This document shows, piece by piece, positions 27,108-36,187 of a DNA stretch of 64,000 nucleotides. A model generated the notes under the pieces. The model was given only the letters and a program-made list of their open reading frames with translations. It was not told where the DNA came from and did no database searches. The first letter of the stretch is position 1. The number at the start of each line of letters is the position of its first letter. Made by a program: the position numbers and the translations under genes. Origin of the DNA: UBA3210 sp963610315 (lineage in GTDB: Bacteria; Bacillota_I; Bacilli_A; RFN20; CAG-449); NCBI GenBank assembly GCA_963610315.1, contig CAVDMV010000005.1:1-64000 (forward strand), in the 5' to 3' direction.

Positions 27108-27885
27108 GAGAAAATATTTATCAATTCCATATTTTTTATTCTTAGTTCTCTTCGTTGTCGTTCCTGTTTTATTTATCGTTTATTATGCTTTCACTAATAA
27201 AGGTGGATCATTCTCTTTCGATAATTTAACTAAGTTCTTCTCTGATTCTTCTAATATCAATGTCTTATTAATTTCTTTATCATTCGCGATTATTAATACC
27301 GTTATTTGTTTAATTATTGGTTATCCTCTCGCGATGATTCTTGCGAATAAAAAATACAATAAATCCGCGGTTATCGTTATGATGTTTATTATGCCTATGT
27401 GGATTAATTTCGTCATTAGAACATCCGCGACTAGAGATGTTTTAAACTGGATTGGTATTTCTACTGGTTCACAATCAACATTAACAACTATTATTGGTTT
27501 AGTTTACAACTACTTACCATTTACAATTTTACCTTTATATACAACGATGTTAAAAATGGATCGTTCCCAAATTGAAGCAAGTAAAGATTTAGGCGCAAAC
27601 TCATTTCAAACATTCTTTAAGGTAATTATCCCAATGACAATGCCAGGAATTGTTTCCGCGGCAACCATGGTCTTTATGCCTACTTTATCAAGTTACGTCA
27701 TCTCAGATATTCTTTCTGAATATAACGTTGTTTTATTTGGTAGTTATATCGACTTATATTTCAATCAAGCTGATTGGAACTTTGGATCATTTATGGCTTT
27801 AATCATGCTCTTATTAATTGGTTTAAGTGTCTTTATCCAAAGAAAATTCTCAAAAGATGAAGGAGGTAGAAGATCTATATGGTAG
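27097..27885 (+). CDS. potB: Polyamine ABC transporter permease PotB
   Basis: 262 residues with about six membrane helices. The EAA loop (EASKDLGANSFQTFFKVIIPM) at about residues 165-185 contacts the ATPase. It begins inside the end of potA and overlaps potC by seven bases, so translation is coupled. Confidence 0.93.
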   Translation: MKFKRKYLSIPYFLFLVLFVVVPVLFIVYYAFTNKGGSFSFDNLTKFFSDSSNINVLLISLSFAIINTVICLIIGYPLAMILANKKYNKSAVIVMMFIMPMWINFVIRTSATRDVLNWIGISTGSQSTLTTIIGLVYNYLPFTILPLYTTMLKMDRSQIEASKDLGANSFQTFFKVIIPMTMPGIVSAATMVFMPTLSSYVISDILSEYNVVLFGSYIDLYFNQADWNFGSFMALIMLLLIGLSVFIQRKFSKDEGGRRSIW

Positions 27886-28769
27886 AAAATGTTTCTAATA
27901 AAAAATCTAATCCATTTACTAAAATTAAAAATTTCTTCATCGATCCAAAAACTCATAAAGTATCAAAAGAGAATGTCACTAAAGTACTCGCGAAATTCTA
28001 TATGTACTTTATCTTATTATTAATGTATGCACCTATTATCATCTTAATGATTTTCTCATTTACTGAATCAAATGAATTAGGTTGGACTGGTTTTAGCTTT
28101 GGTTTATATGTTAAATTATTTCAAAATACAAAACTCATGACCGCGGTAGGAAATACTTTCTTAATTGCCGTAGTTTCGGCCGTTGTTTCAACTATCTTAG
28201 GTACATTAGGTGCGATTGGTACTTTCTACGCATCAAGAAAATATAAAAAGACCGTTGAAACAATGACTCAACTTCCTGTTGTTAACGCAGAAATTGTTAT
28301 GGCGTTATCTCTTGCAGTTGTCTTTAAAACTATTAATACAAGCTATACATTCTTTACTTTATTAATTGGTCATGTCGTTTTAACTGTTGCATTTGTTTAT
28401 TTAAATGTTAAACCTAAACTCGCTCAAATGGATCCAAATACATATGAAGCAGCTTTAGATTTAGGTGCAACTCCAATGCAAGGTTTATTTAAAGTAATTC
28501 TTCCAGAAATTATTCCTGGTATTTTATCTGGTTTCTTAATTTCTATTACATTATCTTTAGATGACTTTGTCATTACTCAATATTTAAAAGAACCTTCTTT
28601 TGAAACTATTTCAACATATATTCAAAAGATTGTCGCAAAACACCCAATTCCAGCTGAAGTAAGAGCTTTAACTACTCTCATTTTCTTAGTAGTTCTTGCT
28701 TTTGTTATTGGTATTACTATTTATAATAATAAAAAAGCGAATAAAATCGCTTCAAGTAGGAGGAAGTAA
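27879..28769 (+). CDS. potC: Polyamine ABC transporter permease PotC
   Basis: 296 residues. A cytoplasmic N-terminal stretch of about 40 residues, longer than usual, precedes six helices. The EAA loop is YEAALDLGATPMQGLFKVIL. TLSLDDFVITQYL is a typical PotC segment. Its stop shares one base with the potD start (TAATG), and AGGAGG near its end serves potD. Confidence 0.93.
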   Translation: MVENVSNKKSNPFTKIKNFFIDPKTHKVSKENVTKVLAKFYMYFILLLMYAPIIILMIFSFTESNELGWTGFSFGLYVKLFQNTKLMTAVGNTFLIAVVSAVVSTILGTLGAIGTFYASRKYKKTVETMTQLPVVNAEIVMALSLAVVFKTINTSYTFFTLLIGHVVLTVAFVYLNVKPKLAQMDPNTYEAALDLGATPMQGLFKVILPEIIPGILSGFLISITLSLDDFVITQYLKEPSFETISTYIQKIVAKHPIPAEVRALTTLIFLVVLAFVIGITIYNNKKANKIASSRRK

Positions 28770-30583
28770 TGATGAATAAGAATTTATTAATCGCTAGTTC
28801 ATTAATTTTATTATTATCATCAAGTGTTGCGATAAATTCTCGTAATGTATCTCCAGTTAAAGGTGAAGAACTAGTTAGTGATGAATTTAAAGGTCAAACT
28901 TTAACTATCTATAACTGTGAAGATTATATTTCTCAAGGTGAAGATGATTCTCGTGATTTAATTGGTGAATTTGAAGAGATGTATGGAGTTAAAGTTAATT
29001 ATTATACATATGATACTAATGAAACAATGTATAACCAATTCACTTTACAAAAAGAAGGAACATACGATTTAATTTGTACTTCTGAATATATGCTTCAAAA
29101 AATGGTGAAGAATAACTTACTTGAACCATTAGTTAATAAAGAACAAAATATTCCTAATTATTATTCTTATGTTTCACCAACATTACAAGAAAAGCTTGAA
29201 AACATGTCTGTTACTCTTAACGGTAAACAAACTAATTTAAGTGATTATGCAGTTGGTTACATGTGGGGTACATTAGGTATTATCTATGATCCAAGCGTCA
29301 ATGACGGAAAAATTCAAGATGATGTAATGAGTTGGGATATCTTATGGAATAGTGATTATAAAGATTTAATTTCGATTAAGAATTCAATGAGAGATACTTT
29401 CGTTGTTGGCTTAATGCATTATTATTCTCAAGATGAAAACTTTAAGAAAGTAATGGATGCTTATTTATCTTCGCCTAGCGAAGAAACTTATGAAGCTTAT
29501 AATGCTTTAGTTCAAGATACATTTGATTTTAAATTAGATGGAAGCGCGACAAGTGATCAAGAAAACAAAGAAAAAATTGAAAATGTTAAAAATGAATTAA
29601 TTTCTTTAAAAGATAATATCTTTGGCTTTGAAGTTGATTCAGGTAAAAATGATATTATCACTGGTAAAATTAAATTAAATACAGCTTGGAGTGGTGACGC
29701 CGTATATTCAATGCAAACTGCTTTAGAAGAATATGGAAAAGTCTTAGAATATAAAGTTCCTAATGATGGAGGTAACATCTGGTATGATGGATGGGTTACT
29801 CCTAAAGGAGCGAATAAAGAACTCGCTTATAAGTTCTTAGATTTCTTATCTGATCCTTCTTCTGCCGCGGATAATATGGATTATATCGGTTATACACCAT
29901 TTGTAGTTGGTGATGATATTTATAATTTAGCCGCGTCTAATTATGGGGTAGGTTCATATGATCCTTATATTACTTACTATTATTATCCAGAAGAAGAATA
30001 TGGCGATTACGTCTATTATGATAATAAGTTATATATGTGTATTAAAGATACAGAAGAAGGTATCTTACCAACTAATGAAGAATATTTTGAACTTGAAGAA
30101 TATGATGAAGAATATGCTTATTCTGAAGGTGATATCGTTTCATTAAATGGTAAATTCTATAACTGCTTAGAAGATGAACAATTAAATACTTTAGTAGTCG
30201 ATAGTGAAGGTAATTCTTTAGTCGATAGTTGGGAAGAAAATGTTGGTTATGATTTAAGCCATTTATTTGAAGGCTCATTTGAAGACGAAAATAGAGAAGC
30301 AATCATCTATCCTTTCTTAGGTAGCGAAAACCAACTTGAAACACAATATCCAAGCGAAGAAATTATCGCTCGTTGCGCGATTATGAATGACTTTGGTGAT
30401 TATAACGATGCAGTTATTATTATGTGGGGACAAGTTAAAGCTTATACTGATATGACTCCTATTTATATATTCTTATCTATCGTTGCTTTAATAGGTATTG
30501 GAGGAATTTCTTATTCGATCATTAAAAGAAATTTATCCGCGCATTATAAACGTAACGCGATGAAAAAAGAACAAGCTAAATAA
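28769..30583 (+). CDS. potD: Membrane-anchored PotD with chitin-binding-like insertion
   Basis: 604 residues against about 350 for ordinary PotD. A signal peptide or N-terminal anchor (1-25) is followed by a PotD-type binding domain (about 40-390: LTIYNCEDYI, YDLICTSEYM, SGDAVYSM, NIWYDGWVTPKG, YIGYTPFVVG). At about 400-490 there is an insertion with two similar modules, YGDYVYYDNKLYMC and YSEGDIVSLNGKFYNC, resembling CBM5/12 (chitin-binding type 3) repeats. The PotD C-terminal lobe then resumes (YPSEEIIARCAIM). A transmembrane helix at about 564-585 and a basic tail anchor it; there is no lipobox. Binding of polyamine is family knowledge; the insertion role is unknown. Confidence 0.85.
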   Translation: MMNKNLLIASSLILLLSSSVAINSRNVSPVKGEELVSDEFKGQTLTIYNCEDYISQGEDDSRDLIGEFEEMYGVKVNYYTYDTNETMYNQFTLQKEGTYDLICTSEYMLQKMVKNNLLEPLVNKEQNIPNYYSYVSPTLQEKLENMSVTLNGKQTNLSDYAVGYMWGTLGIIYDPSVNDGKIQDDVMSWDILWNSDYKDLISIKNSMRDTFVVGLMHYYSQDENFKKVMDAYLSSPSEETYEAYNALVQDTFDFKLDGSATSDQENKEKIENVKNELISLKDNIFGFEVDSGKNDIITGKIKLNTAWSGDAVYSMQTALEEYGKVLEYKVPNDGGNIWYDGWVTPKGANKELAYKFLDFLSDPSSAADNMDYIGYTPFVVGDDIYNLAASNYGVGSYDPYITYYYYPEEEYGDYVYYDNKLYMCIKDTEEGILPTNEEYFELEEYDEEYAYSEGDIVSLNGKFYNCLEDEQLNTLVVDSEGNSLVDSWEENVGYDLSHLFEGSFEDENREAIIYPFLGSENQLETQYPSEEIIARCAIMNDFGDYNDAVIIMWGQVKAYTDMTPIYIFLSIVALIGIGGISYSIIKRNLSAHYKRNAMKKEQAK

Positions 30584-30590
30584 ATTTGTT

Positions 30591-30625
30591 AATCTTAGGT
30601 TTGAAATATAACCTAAGATTTTTTG
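30591..30625 (+). terminator. Terminator of potABCD
   Basis: AATCTTAGGTT and AACCTAAGATT form an 11-bp stem followed by TTTTTG. Confidence 0.9.
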
Positions 30626-30641
30626 TTAAATCGGGCATATT

Positions 30642-30796
30642 CTACTTCTAGTAGAGGCCTATTCTTTTATTAATAGAATAAGAAATTTATTCTCTATTTT
30701 TCAAGTTTATAAGAGTGGACTTAAAATATAACAATTTGTTTTTAATTTATTAAATTTTTCTTTATACTATTTTTGCGATTCGTTAGTAACGCAAAA
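30642..30796 (+). promoter_or_regulatory. Leader region of GT8 gene with inverted repeats
   Basis: CTAC/GTAG (30642-30654) and TATTCT/AGAATA (30660-30680) are inverted repeats; TATACT (30763-30768) is a likely -10; TTTTGCG/CGCAAAA (30771-30796) makes a hairpin in the leader just before AAGGAG. A possible operator set; weak evidence. Confidence 0.4.
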
Positions 30797-30809
30797 TAAG
30801 GAGAAAAAA

Positions 30810-31793
30810 ATGAAAAGAATTCCTTTAGTATTTACTATTGATGATAACTATGCAAAATTTTTATCAGTCACATTAACTTCAATTTTAAAGCATGCATCAA
30901 AAGATAATTTTTATATCTTTTATATTTTTAATCCTGGATTACACCTTGATTCAATTGAATTATTAAATAAGTTTAATACTTCTAACTCAAAAGTAAATTT
31001 TATTTCGTGTGCCCTTAAAGCCCAAACAATGGTTGAAGATTTACCAATTAGAGATTATTATTCTCGCGCGATCTATTATCGTATCTTTACTCAAAGCTTA
31101 TTACCAAATGAAGATAAAGTTCTTTATATGGATAGTGATATTGTAGTTTTAGATGATATTGCAAAATTATATAACACTGATATTGGTGATAACTTAGTCG
31201 GTGCAGTTCCAGATTATGCTGTATCAATTATCGATGAATTTATTCTTTATGTCGAAGAAGCATTAGGTATTAAATATACTAATTATTTTAATTCTGGCGT
31301 AATGATTTTAAATTTAAAGAAATTTAGAGAAGTAAATTTAGAAGAAAAATTTATTTCGACATTAAATAAATTTAAATTTGATGTCGCACCTGATCAAGAT
31401 TGCTTAAATGTTCTTTGTAAAGATCAAGTATATTATTTAGATACCACTTGGAATAAGATGCCATTAGGAGAAAATTATATTCCTTCTTTAGTTCATTACA
31501 ATTTAACTTTTAAACCTTGGAAGTACGATAATATCATGTATGAAGAATATTTCTGGGAAAATGCGCTTAACGCGAATGTAATAGATGAAATAAAAGAAAT
31601 TAAAGCTTCTTTTACTGAAGCAATGGCAAAAAGAGATTTAGAAGGTGGAGAACTTTTAAAAGTTAAATGCGTTGAAGAAGCTCATTCTTATTATAATTAT
31701 CGTCGTATCACAAGAAGAGAAAATTCATTTCTTTATGATATCTATGCACGAATTAGAATTTTAATTAGAAAATTCACTAGAAAACACGCTTAA
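30810..31793 (+). CDS. Glycosyltransferase family 8
   Basis: 327 residues. GT8 features: IPLVFTIDDNYAKFLSVTLTSI at the N-terminus, the DxD metal site in VLYMDSDIVVLDD, YFNSGVMILNLKKFR, and PDQDCLNVL. Such enzymes transfer glucose or galactose from UDP-sugar to lipopolysaccharide, teichoic acid or surface protein acceptors. The C-terminal 50 residues are basic and could bind membrane. Single-gene unit with AAGGAG, its own promoter and terminator. Acceptor unknown. Confidence 0.88.
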   Translation: MKRIPLVFTIDDNYAKFLSVTLTSILKHASKDNFYIFYIFNPGLHLDSIELLNKFNTSNSKVNFISCALKAQTMVEDLPIRDYYSRAIYYRIFTQSLLPNEDKVLYMDSDIVVLDDIAKLYNTDIGDNLVGAVPDYAVSIIDEFILYVEEALGIKYTNYFNSGVMILNLKKFREVNLEEKFISTLNKFKFDVAPDQDCLNVLCKDQVYYLDTTWNKMPLGENYIPSLVHYNLTFKPWKYDNIMYEEYFWENALNANVIDEIKEIKASFTEAMAKRDLEGGELLKVKCVEEAHSYYNYRRITRRENSFLYDIYARIRILIRKFTRKHA

Positions 31794-31801
31794 TTAGTCT
31801 T

Positions 31802-31826
31802 AGTCGCTTAAAGGCGACTTTTTCTT
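31802..31826 (+). terminator. Terminator of GT8 gene
   Basis: AGTCGC, six-base loop, GCGACT, then TTTTTCTTTTT. Confidence 0.88.
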
Positions 31827-31846
31827 TTTAAAGGGAAAATAGGATA

Positions 31847-31875
31847 TTTTCAAAAGAATAAATTTATTGTATAAT
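31847..31875 (+). promoter_or_regulatory. Promoter of pdp-sir2 unit
   Basis: TTTTCA (31847-31852), 17-bp spacer, TATAAT (31870-31875). Confidence 0.6.
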
Positions 31876-31905
31876 TTACTAGTGACTCAAAAGGAGATTT
31901 ATTTT

Positions 31906-33207
31906 ATGAGAATGGTCGATATTATTATTAAAAAAAGAGAAAATGAGCCTTTAACTAAAGAAGAAATTGATTTCTTTGTTCAAGGTTATACAAAAGGAGA
32001 AATTCCGGATTATCAAGCTTCCGCTTTAGCGATGGCAATTTGCTTTAATGGCATGAATAAAAAAGAAATTGGTTATTTAACTAATGCGATGTTATATTCA
32101 GGTGATACAATCGATTTAAGTATGATTAAAGGTAAAAAAGTTGATAAACATTCGACCGGTGGTGTTGGTGATAAAACTTCTTTAGTTTTAGGTCCATTAG
32201 TAGCTTCTTGCGGCGTTAATGTCGCAAAAATGTCAGGTAGAGGACTAGGTCATACAGGTGGAACGCTAGATAAATTAGAATCTATTCCAGGCGTAACTAT
32301 TGCGATTGAAAAAGATCGTTTTATTAAACAAGTTCAAGATATTGGTATCGCTATTGTTGGTCAAACTGGATCTTTAGTTCCAGCTGATAAAAAGTTATAT
32401 GCATTAAGAGATGTTACAGGAACTGTTGAATCGATTCCTTTAATTGCTTCTTCTATCATGTCAAAAAAATTAGCTTCCGGTAGTGATACTATTCTTCTTG
32501 ATGTTAAATTTGGTTCAGGAGCATTTATGAAGGATATCGATTCGGCTCGTGAATTAGCGAGAACTATGGTTGATATCGGTGATGAACTTCATAGAGATAC
32601 ACGTGCAATTTTAACTGATATGAGCCAACCTTTAGGTAGAGCAATCGGTAATTCATTAGAAGTAATTGAAGCAATTAATACTTTAAATGGCCACGGCCCA
32701 TCTGATTTAGTTGAATTATGTATTAATGCTGGGGCGATTATGCTTATGCAAGCAGGAAGAACTTCAACTCATGAAGAAGGTGTTGAACTCTTAAAAACTA
32801 AGATTGAATCTAAAGAAGCTCTCGATAAATTAGCTGCATTAGTTGAAGCTCAAGGTGGAGATAAGAGTTATATTTATCACCCTGAAAAATTTACTAAAGC
32901 AAAACATATTGTTGAACTTAAATCTTCTAGAAGTGGTTATGTAAATGAAATTAACGCACTTGAAATCGGTGTTTCTGCAATGAAACTAGGAGCTGGTAGA
33001 GCTACTAAAGAAGATAAGATCGATTTTGCTAGCGGAATTATCTTAAATAAAAAAGTTGGTGATCACGTTGAAGTAGGCGATACTTTATGTGTCTTACATA
33101 CTAACATCGATAATTTTGATGATATTATGAAAGAAGCAGAACTTGCTTTTAAATTATCAAGTGATCCTATTAAAGTTTTACCAATCATTCATGAAATAGT
33201 TCAATAA
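31906..33207 (+). CDS. pdp: Pyrimidine-nucleoside phosphorylase
   Basis: 433 residues from ATG 31906, with AAAGGAG upstream; the ATG at 31867 lies before the predicted transcript start and is rejected. Signatures: VDKHSTGGVGDKTSLVLGPL, KMSGRGLGHTGGTLDKLE, and GSGAFMKD. It splits uridine, thymidine or deoxyuridine with phosphate into base and (deoxy)ribose 1-phosphate. The C-terminal domain is complete. A sirtuin gene follows after one base. The deoxyribose branch would connect to deoC at 62093-62743 through a phosphopentomutase not in the window. Confidence 0.94.
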   Translation: MRMVDIIIKKRENEPLTKEEIDFFVQGYTKGEIPDYQASALAMAICFNGMNKKEIGYLTNAMLYSGDTIDLSMIKGKKVDKHSTGGVGDKTSLVLGPLVASCGVNVAKMSGRGLGHTGGTLDKLESIPGVTIAIEKDRFIKQVQDIGIAIVGQTGSLVPADKKLYALRDVTGTVESIPLIASSIMSKKLASGSDTILLDVKFGSGAFMKDIDSARELARTMVDIGDELHRDTRAILTDMSQPLGRAIGNSLEVIEAINTLNGHGPSDLVELCINAGAIMLMQAGRTSTHEEGVELLKTKIESKEALDKLAALVEAQGGDKSYIYHPEKFTKAKHIVELKSSRSGYVNEINALEIGVSAMKLGAGRATKEDKIDFASGIILNKKVGDHVEVGDTLCVLHTNIDNFDDIMKEAELAFKLSSDPIKVLPIIHEIVQ

Positions 33208-33208
33208 T

Positions 33209-33931
33209 ATGGATAAATATCAAGAAGTAAATAAAATTCTTAAAGAAGCAAGTAATGTTGTTTTCTTTGGTGGAGCTGGCGTTTCTACTAATTCTGGTAT
33301 CAGAGATTTTCGTTCTAAAGATGGCCTTTATGAATTAAAATCCCAATATGATGAACCTTATGAAGTGATGTTATCTAGTACGTATTTTTATACTCATACA
33401 AAAACTTTTTATGATTTTTACCGCAAATTTATGATTAATAAAGACGCAAAACCTAACTTAGCTCACATCGCTTTAGCTAATTATGAAAAAGAACATAACT
33501 TAACAATAATTACGCAGAATATTGATGCACTTCATCAAAAAGCTTCTTCAAAAAATGTCATTGAACTTCATGGATCTATTGAACGAAACCATTGTTTAAA
33601 ATGTCATAAATTCTATTCTTTAGATGAGATGCTTTCATTAGGGAAAGTGCCATATTGTTCATGCGGAGGTTTAGTTAAACCTGATGTTACTTTATATGAA
33701 GAAGCATTAGATGAAAACATTGTTTATAAGGCGATTAAAGCAATCTCTAATGCAGAGGTAATGGTTGTTGGAGGAACTTCTTTAGTCGTTTATCCTGCCG
33801 CGAGTTATATCGAATATTTCCATGGCAAAACATTAATTGTGATAAATAAAGAAAGCACGTTCGCGGATAAAAACGCAGATTACGTTTTTCATGAAGACAT
33901 TGGTTATGTCTTAAATAAAATTTTATCTTAG
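33209..33931 (+). CDS. NAD-dependent protein deacylase, Sir2 family
   Basis: 240 residues. GAGVSTNSGIRDFRS forms the NAD-binding loop, TQNIDALHQ and the catalytic His in ELHGS are present, the zinc site uses CLKC and CSC (the second pair has a single residue between Cys), and VKPDV and GGTSLVVYPAA complete the fold. It removes acetyl or acyl groups from lysine using NAD. It begins one base after the pdp stop, so it is cotranscribed with a nucleoside phosphorylase, which suggests a link with nucleoside/NAD salvage. Confidence 0.93.
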   Translation: MDKYQEVNKILKEASNVVFFGGAGVSTNSGIRDFRSKDGLYELKSQYDEPYEVMLSSTYFYTHTKTFYDFYRKFMINKDAKPNLAHIALANYEKEHNLTIITQNIDALHQKASSKNVIELHGSIERNHCLKCHKFYSLDEMLSLGKVPYCSCGGLVKPDVTLYEEALDENIVYKAIKAISNAEVMVVGGTSLVVYPAASYIEYFHGKTLIVINKESTFADKNADYVFHEDIGYVLNKILS

Positions 33932-33952
33932 AGCCTTTCTGGCTCTTTTTTA
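33931..33952 (+). terminator. Terminator of pdp-sir2
   Basis: GAGCC, five-base loop, GGCTC and six T residues. Confidence 0.88.
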
Positions 33953-34052
33953 GTAAAATATACGCTAACAAACCATAATAAAAAATGAAAATAAATAAAA
34001 TCTTCTTTATTGATTATAATTTATAATTATAATATTAGAGGGAGTTTTATAT

Positions 34053-34499
34053 ATGAAAGTTGTTTTACAAGTAGTCAAAAATGCATCAGTAACTATTGAT
34101 GATAAATTATATTCTTCAATTGACGAAGGTCTTTTACTTTTAGTTGGTTTCACCCAAGGTGATAATGAAGAAACAATTAAAAAAGTAATTGATAAAATCA
34201 TTTCATTAAGAATATTTTTAGATGAAAATGGTAAAACAAATTTAGCGTTCTTAGATGGAAAAAGAGAAATTCTTTGTGTTTCTCAATTCACTTTATACGC
34301 GGATATAAAAAAGGGCAGAAGACCTAGCTTTGTTAAAGCGTTAGAACCAACAACCGCATCTAGGTTATATGATTTTACTTTATCATATATTAGAAGTTTA
34401 GGAGTTTTATGTAAACAAGGTGTCTTTGGTGCCGATATGAAAGTTAATTTATTAAATGATGGTCCTTTTACCTTAACCATCGATAGCGAGGATTTATAG
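34053..34499 (+). CDS. dtd: D-aminoacyl-tRNA deacylase
   Basis: 148 residues, the family length. MKVVLQVVKNASVTIDDKLY, LCVSQFTLYADIKKGRRPSF and GVFGADMKVNLLNDGPFT are the DTD signatures, including the SQFTLY active-site segment. It hydrolyses D-amino acids from tRNA. AGGGAG precedes the ATG. First gene of a dtd-mnmA-NUDIX-rimO run. Confidence 0.96.
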   Translation: MKVVLQVVKNASVTIDDKLYSSIDEGLLLLVGFTQGDNEETIKKVIDKIISLRIFLDENGKTNLAFLDGKREILCVSQFTLYADIKKGRRPSFVKALEPTTASRLYDFTLSYIRSLGVLCKQGVFGADMKVNLLNDGPFTLTIDSEDL

Positions 34500-34500
34500 T

Positions 34501-35670
34501 ATGGAAAAAAAGAAAGTAATGGTTGGTCTTTCCGGCGGAGTCGATTCTGCCGTCGCGGCTTATTTATTAATTAAACAAGGTTATGAAGTTTCTGGAGGAT
34601 TTATGAGAAACTGGGATGCCATCGCGAATGGTGATTTTTTAGGTAATCCTACTTTAAATGATTCTCAATGTCCTCAAGAAAAAGATTATGAAGATGCTTT
34701 AAAAGTCGCGGATAAATTAGGTATTAAATTATATCGTATCGATTTTGTTAAAGAATATTGGGACAATGTCTTTAAATATTTCTTAGATGAATATAAATTA
34801 GGTCGAACACCAAATCCAGATATCTTCTGTAATAAATATATTAAATTCGATAAATTCTTAGAGTTTGCCTTAAAAGAAGGATTTGATTTTATCGCGACAG
34901 GACATTATGCAAAAAGAGTAGATAAAGAAGATGGTCGAGTTGAAATGCATAAATGTTTTGATTCTAATAAAGATCAAACATATTTTTTATCACAAGTTAA
35001 TGAATATCAATTATCAAAATGCTTATTTCCTTTAAGTGATATTGATAAGACGGAAGTTAGAAAAATTGCAAGTGAATTAGGACTTGAAGTTGCGACTAAA
35101 AAGGATTCAACCGGTGTTTGTTTTATTGGTGAAAGAAACTTTAAACAATTTTTAAATAATTATTTACCTAGTAAAAAAGGTAATATCGTTGATATTGTTT
35201 CAAATAATATTGTCGGTCATCATGACGGCGTTTTATATTACACCTTAGGTCAAAGACGAGGCTTAGGAATTGGAGGAATTAAAGGTATTGATCCAAAATC
35301 TTGGTTTGTGGTTGGTAAAAATGTCCAAAAGAATATTCTTTATGTCGCACAAGGTGATGAAAATGAATATTTAAATTCTGATGAAGCGATTATTAAGATG
35401 ATTAACTGGACAGCAAAAGATAAACCAGTAGGAAAAATTCATGTTGGAGTTAAATTTAGATATAGACAAGCTGATCAAGGTTGCACTTTAGAATTTATTG
35501 GTAAAGACACCATAAAATTAACTTATGATGAACCTTATAAAGCAGTTACTCCAGGACAAGCGGCAGTATTTTATGATGGTACCTTATGTCTAGGTGGAGG
35601 TATCATTGATAAAATCTTCTATAAAGGTAAAGAAAAGATGGTATATAATTATGAACCAAATAAAAAATAA
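34501..35670 (+). CDS. mnmA: tRNA-specific 2-thiouridylase MnmA
   Basis: 389 residues. PP-loop GLSGGVDSAVAAYLL, GFMRNWDA, catalytic-type Cys in NPDIFCNKYIKF and STGVCFIGERNF, ATGHYAKR, KDQTYFLSQV and GQRRGLGIGG are all present. It inserts sulfur at U34 of Lys, Glu and Gln tRNAs. It starts one base after dtd stops; its end overlaps the NUDIX gene by 20 bases. Confidence 0.97.
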   Translation: MEKKKVMVGLSGGVDSAVAAYLLIKQGYEVSGGFMRNWDAIANGDFLGNPTLNDSQCPQEKDYEDALKVADKLGIKLYRIDFVKEYWDNVFKYFLDEYKLGRTPNPDIFCNKYIKFDKFLEFALKEGFDFIATGHYAKRVDKEDGRVEMHKCFDSNKDQTYFLSQVNEYQLSKCLFPLSDIDKTEVRKIASELGLEVATKKDSTGVCFIGERNFKQFLNNYLPSKKGNIVDIVSNNIVGHHDGVLYYTLGQRRGLGIGGIKGIDPKSWFVVGKNVQKNILYVAQGDENEYLNSDEAIIKMINWTAKDKPVGKIHVGVKFRYRQADQGCTLEFIGKDTIKLTYDEPYKAVTPGQAAVFYDGTLCLGGGIIDKIFYKGKEKMVYNYEPNKK

Positions 35671-36178
35671 TTTAGTCGATGATCAATATCCTTTTGAAGG
35701 TATTACTCATACTAGAGAAATCGCACGTGGAATTGTTTTAGATGAAAATAACAAAGTGATCATCTTAAAAATTTATGGCGAAGATTTCTTTGGGTTAAGA
35801 GATTATATTGAAACTTCAGGTGGAGGAATCGATGAAAACGAAACTCCTGAACAAGCTCTTATAAGAGAACTAGATGAAGAAATTGGTTATAAATGTGAAA
35901 TCATTACTAAAATTGGGATAGTAGATGATTATTATAATCTTTTAAAAAGACATAATGTCAATCATTATTATTTAGTAAGAACGGTTTCTAAAACACATAT
36001 TCATCATGAATCAAAAGGTGATGGATATATTAACGATATCTTACATAAAGATATTGATGAAGCTATTAAGATGTATCAAGAATTAAAAGATGAAGGAATC
36101 GCTAAATTAGTAAAAGAAAGAGAACTTCCGATTGCCATAAGAGCAAAAGAAATAATGGAAGAATTAAAGATAATTTAA
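35651..36178 (+). CDS. NUDIX hydrolase
   Basis: 175 residues from ATG 35651 inside the mnmA end; the upstream alternative at 35594 would overlap mnmA more with no better start. The Nudix box is complete: GGGIDENETPEQALIRELDE followed by EIG. The substrate is unknown; the family cleaves nucleoside diphosphates linked to other groups. The context between mnmA and rimO does not specify its role. Confidence 0.9.
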   Translation: MNQIKNNLVDDQYPFEGITHTREIARGIVLDENNKVIILKIYGEDFFGLRDYIETSGGGIDENETPEQALIRELDEEIGYKCEIITKIGIVDDYYNLLKRHNVNHYYLVRTVSKTHIHHESKGDGYINDILHKDIDEAIKMYQELKDEGIAKLVKERELPIAIRAKEIMEELKII

Positions 36179-36187
36179 AGGAGAGTT

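Noticed and set aside
29557..30302. Several frames on both strands inside potD
   Set aside because: Shadows caused by the Asp/Glu/Tyr-rich insertion; potD itself is continuous.
30626..30760. Riboswitch or small RNA before the GT8 gene
   Set aside because: Only short inverted repeats are present; no recognised aptamer pattern.
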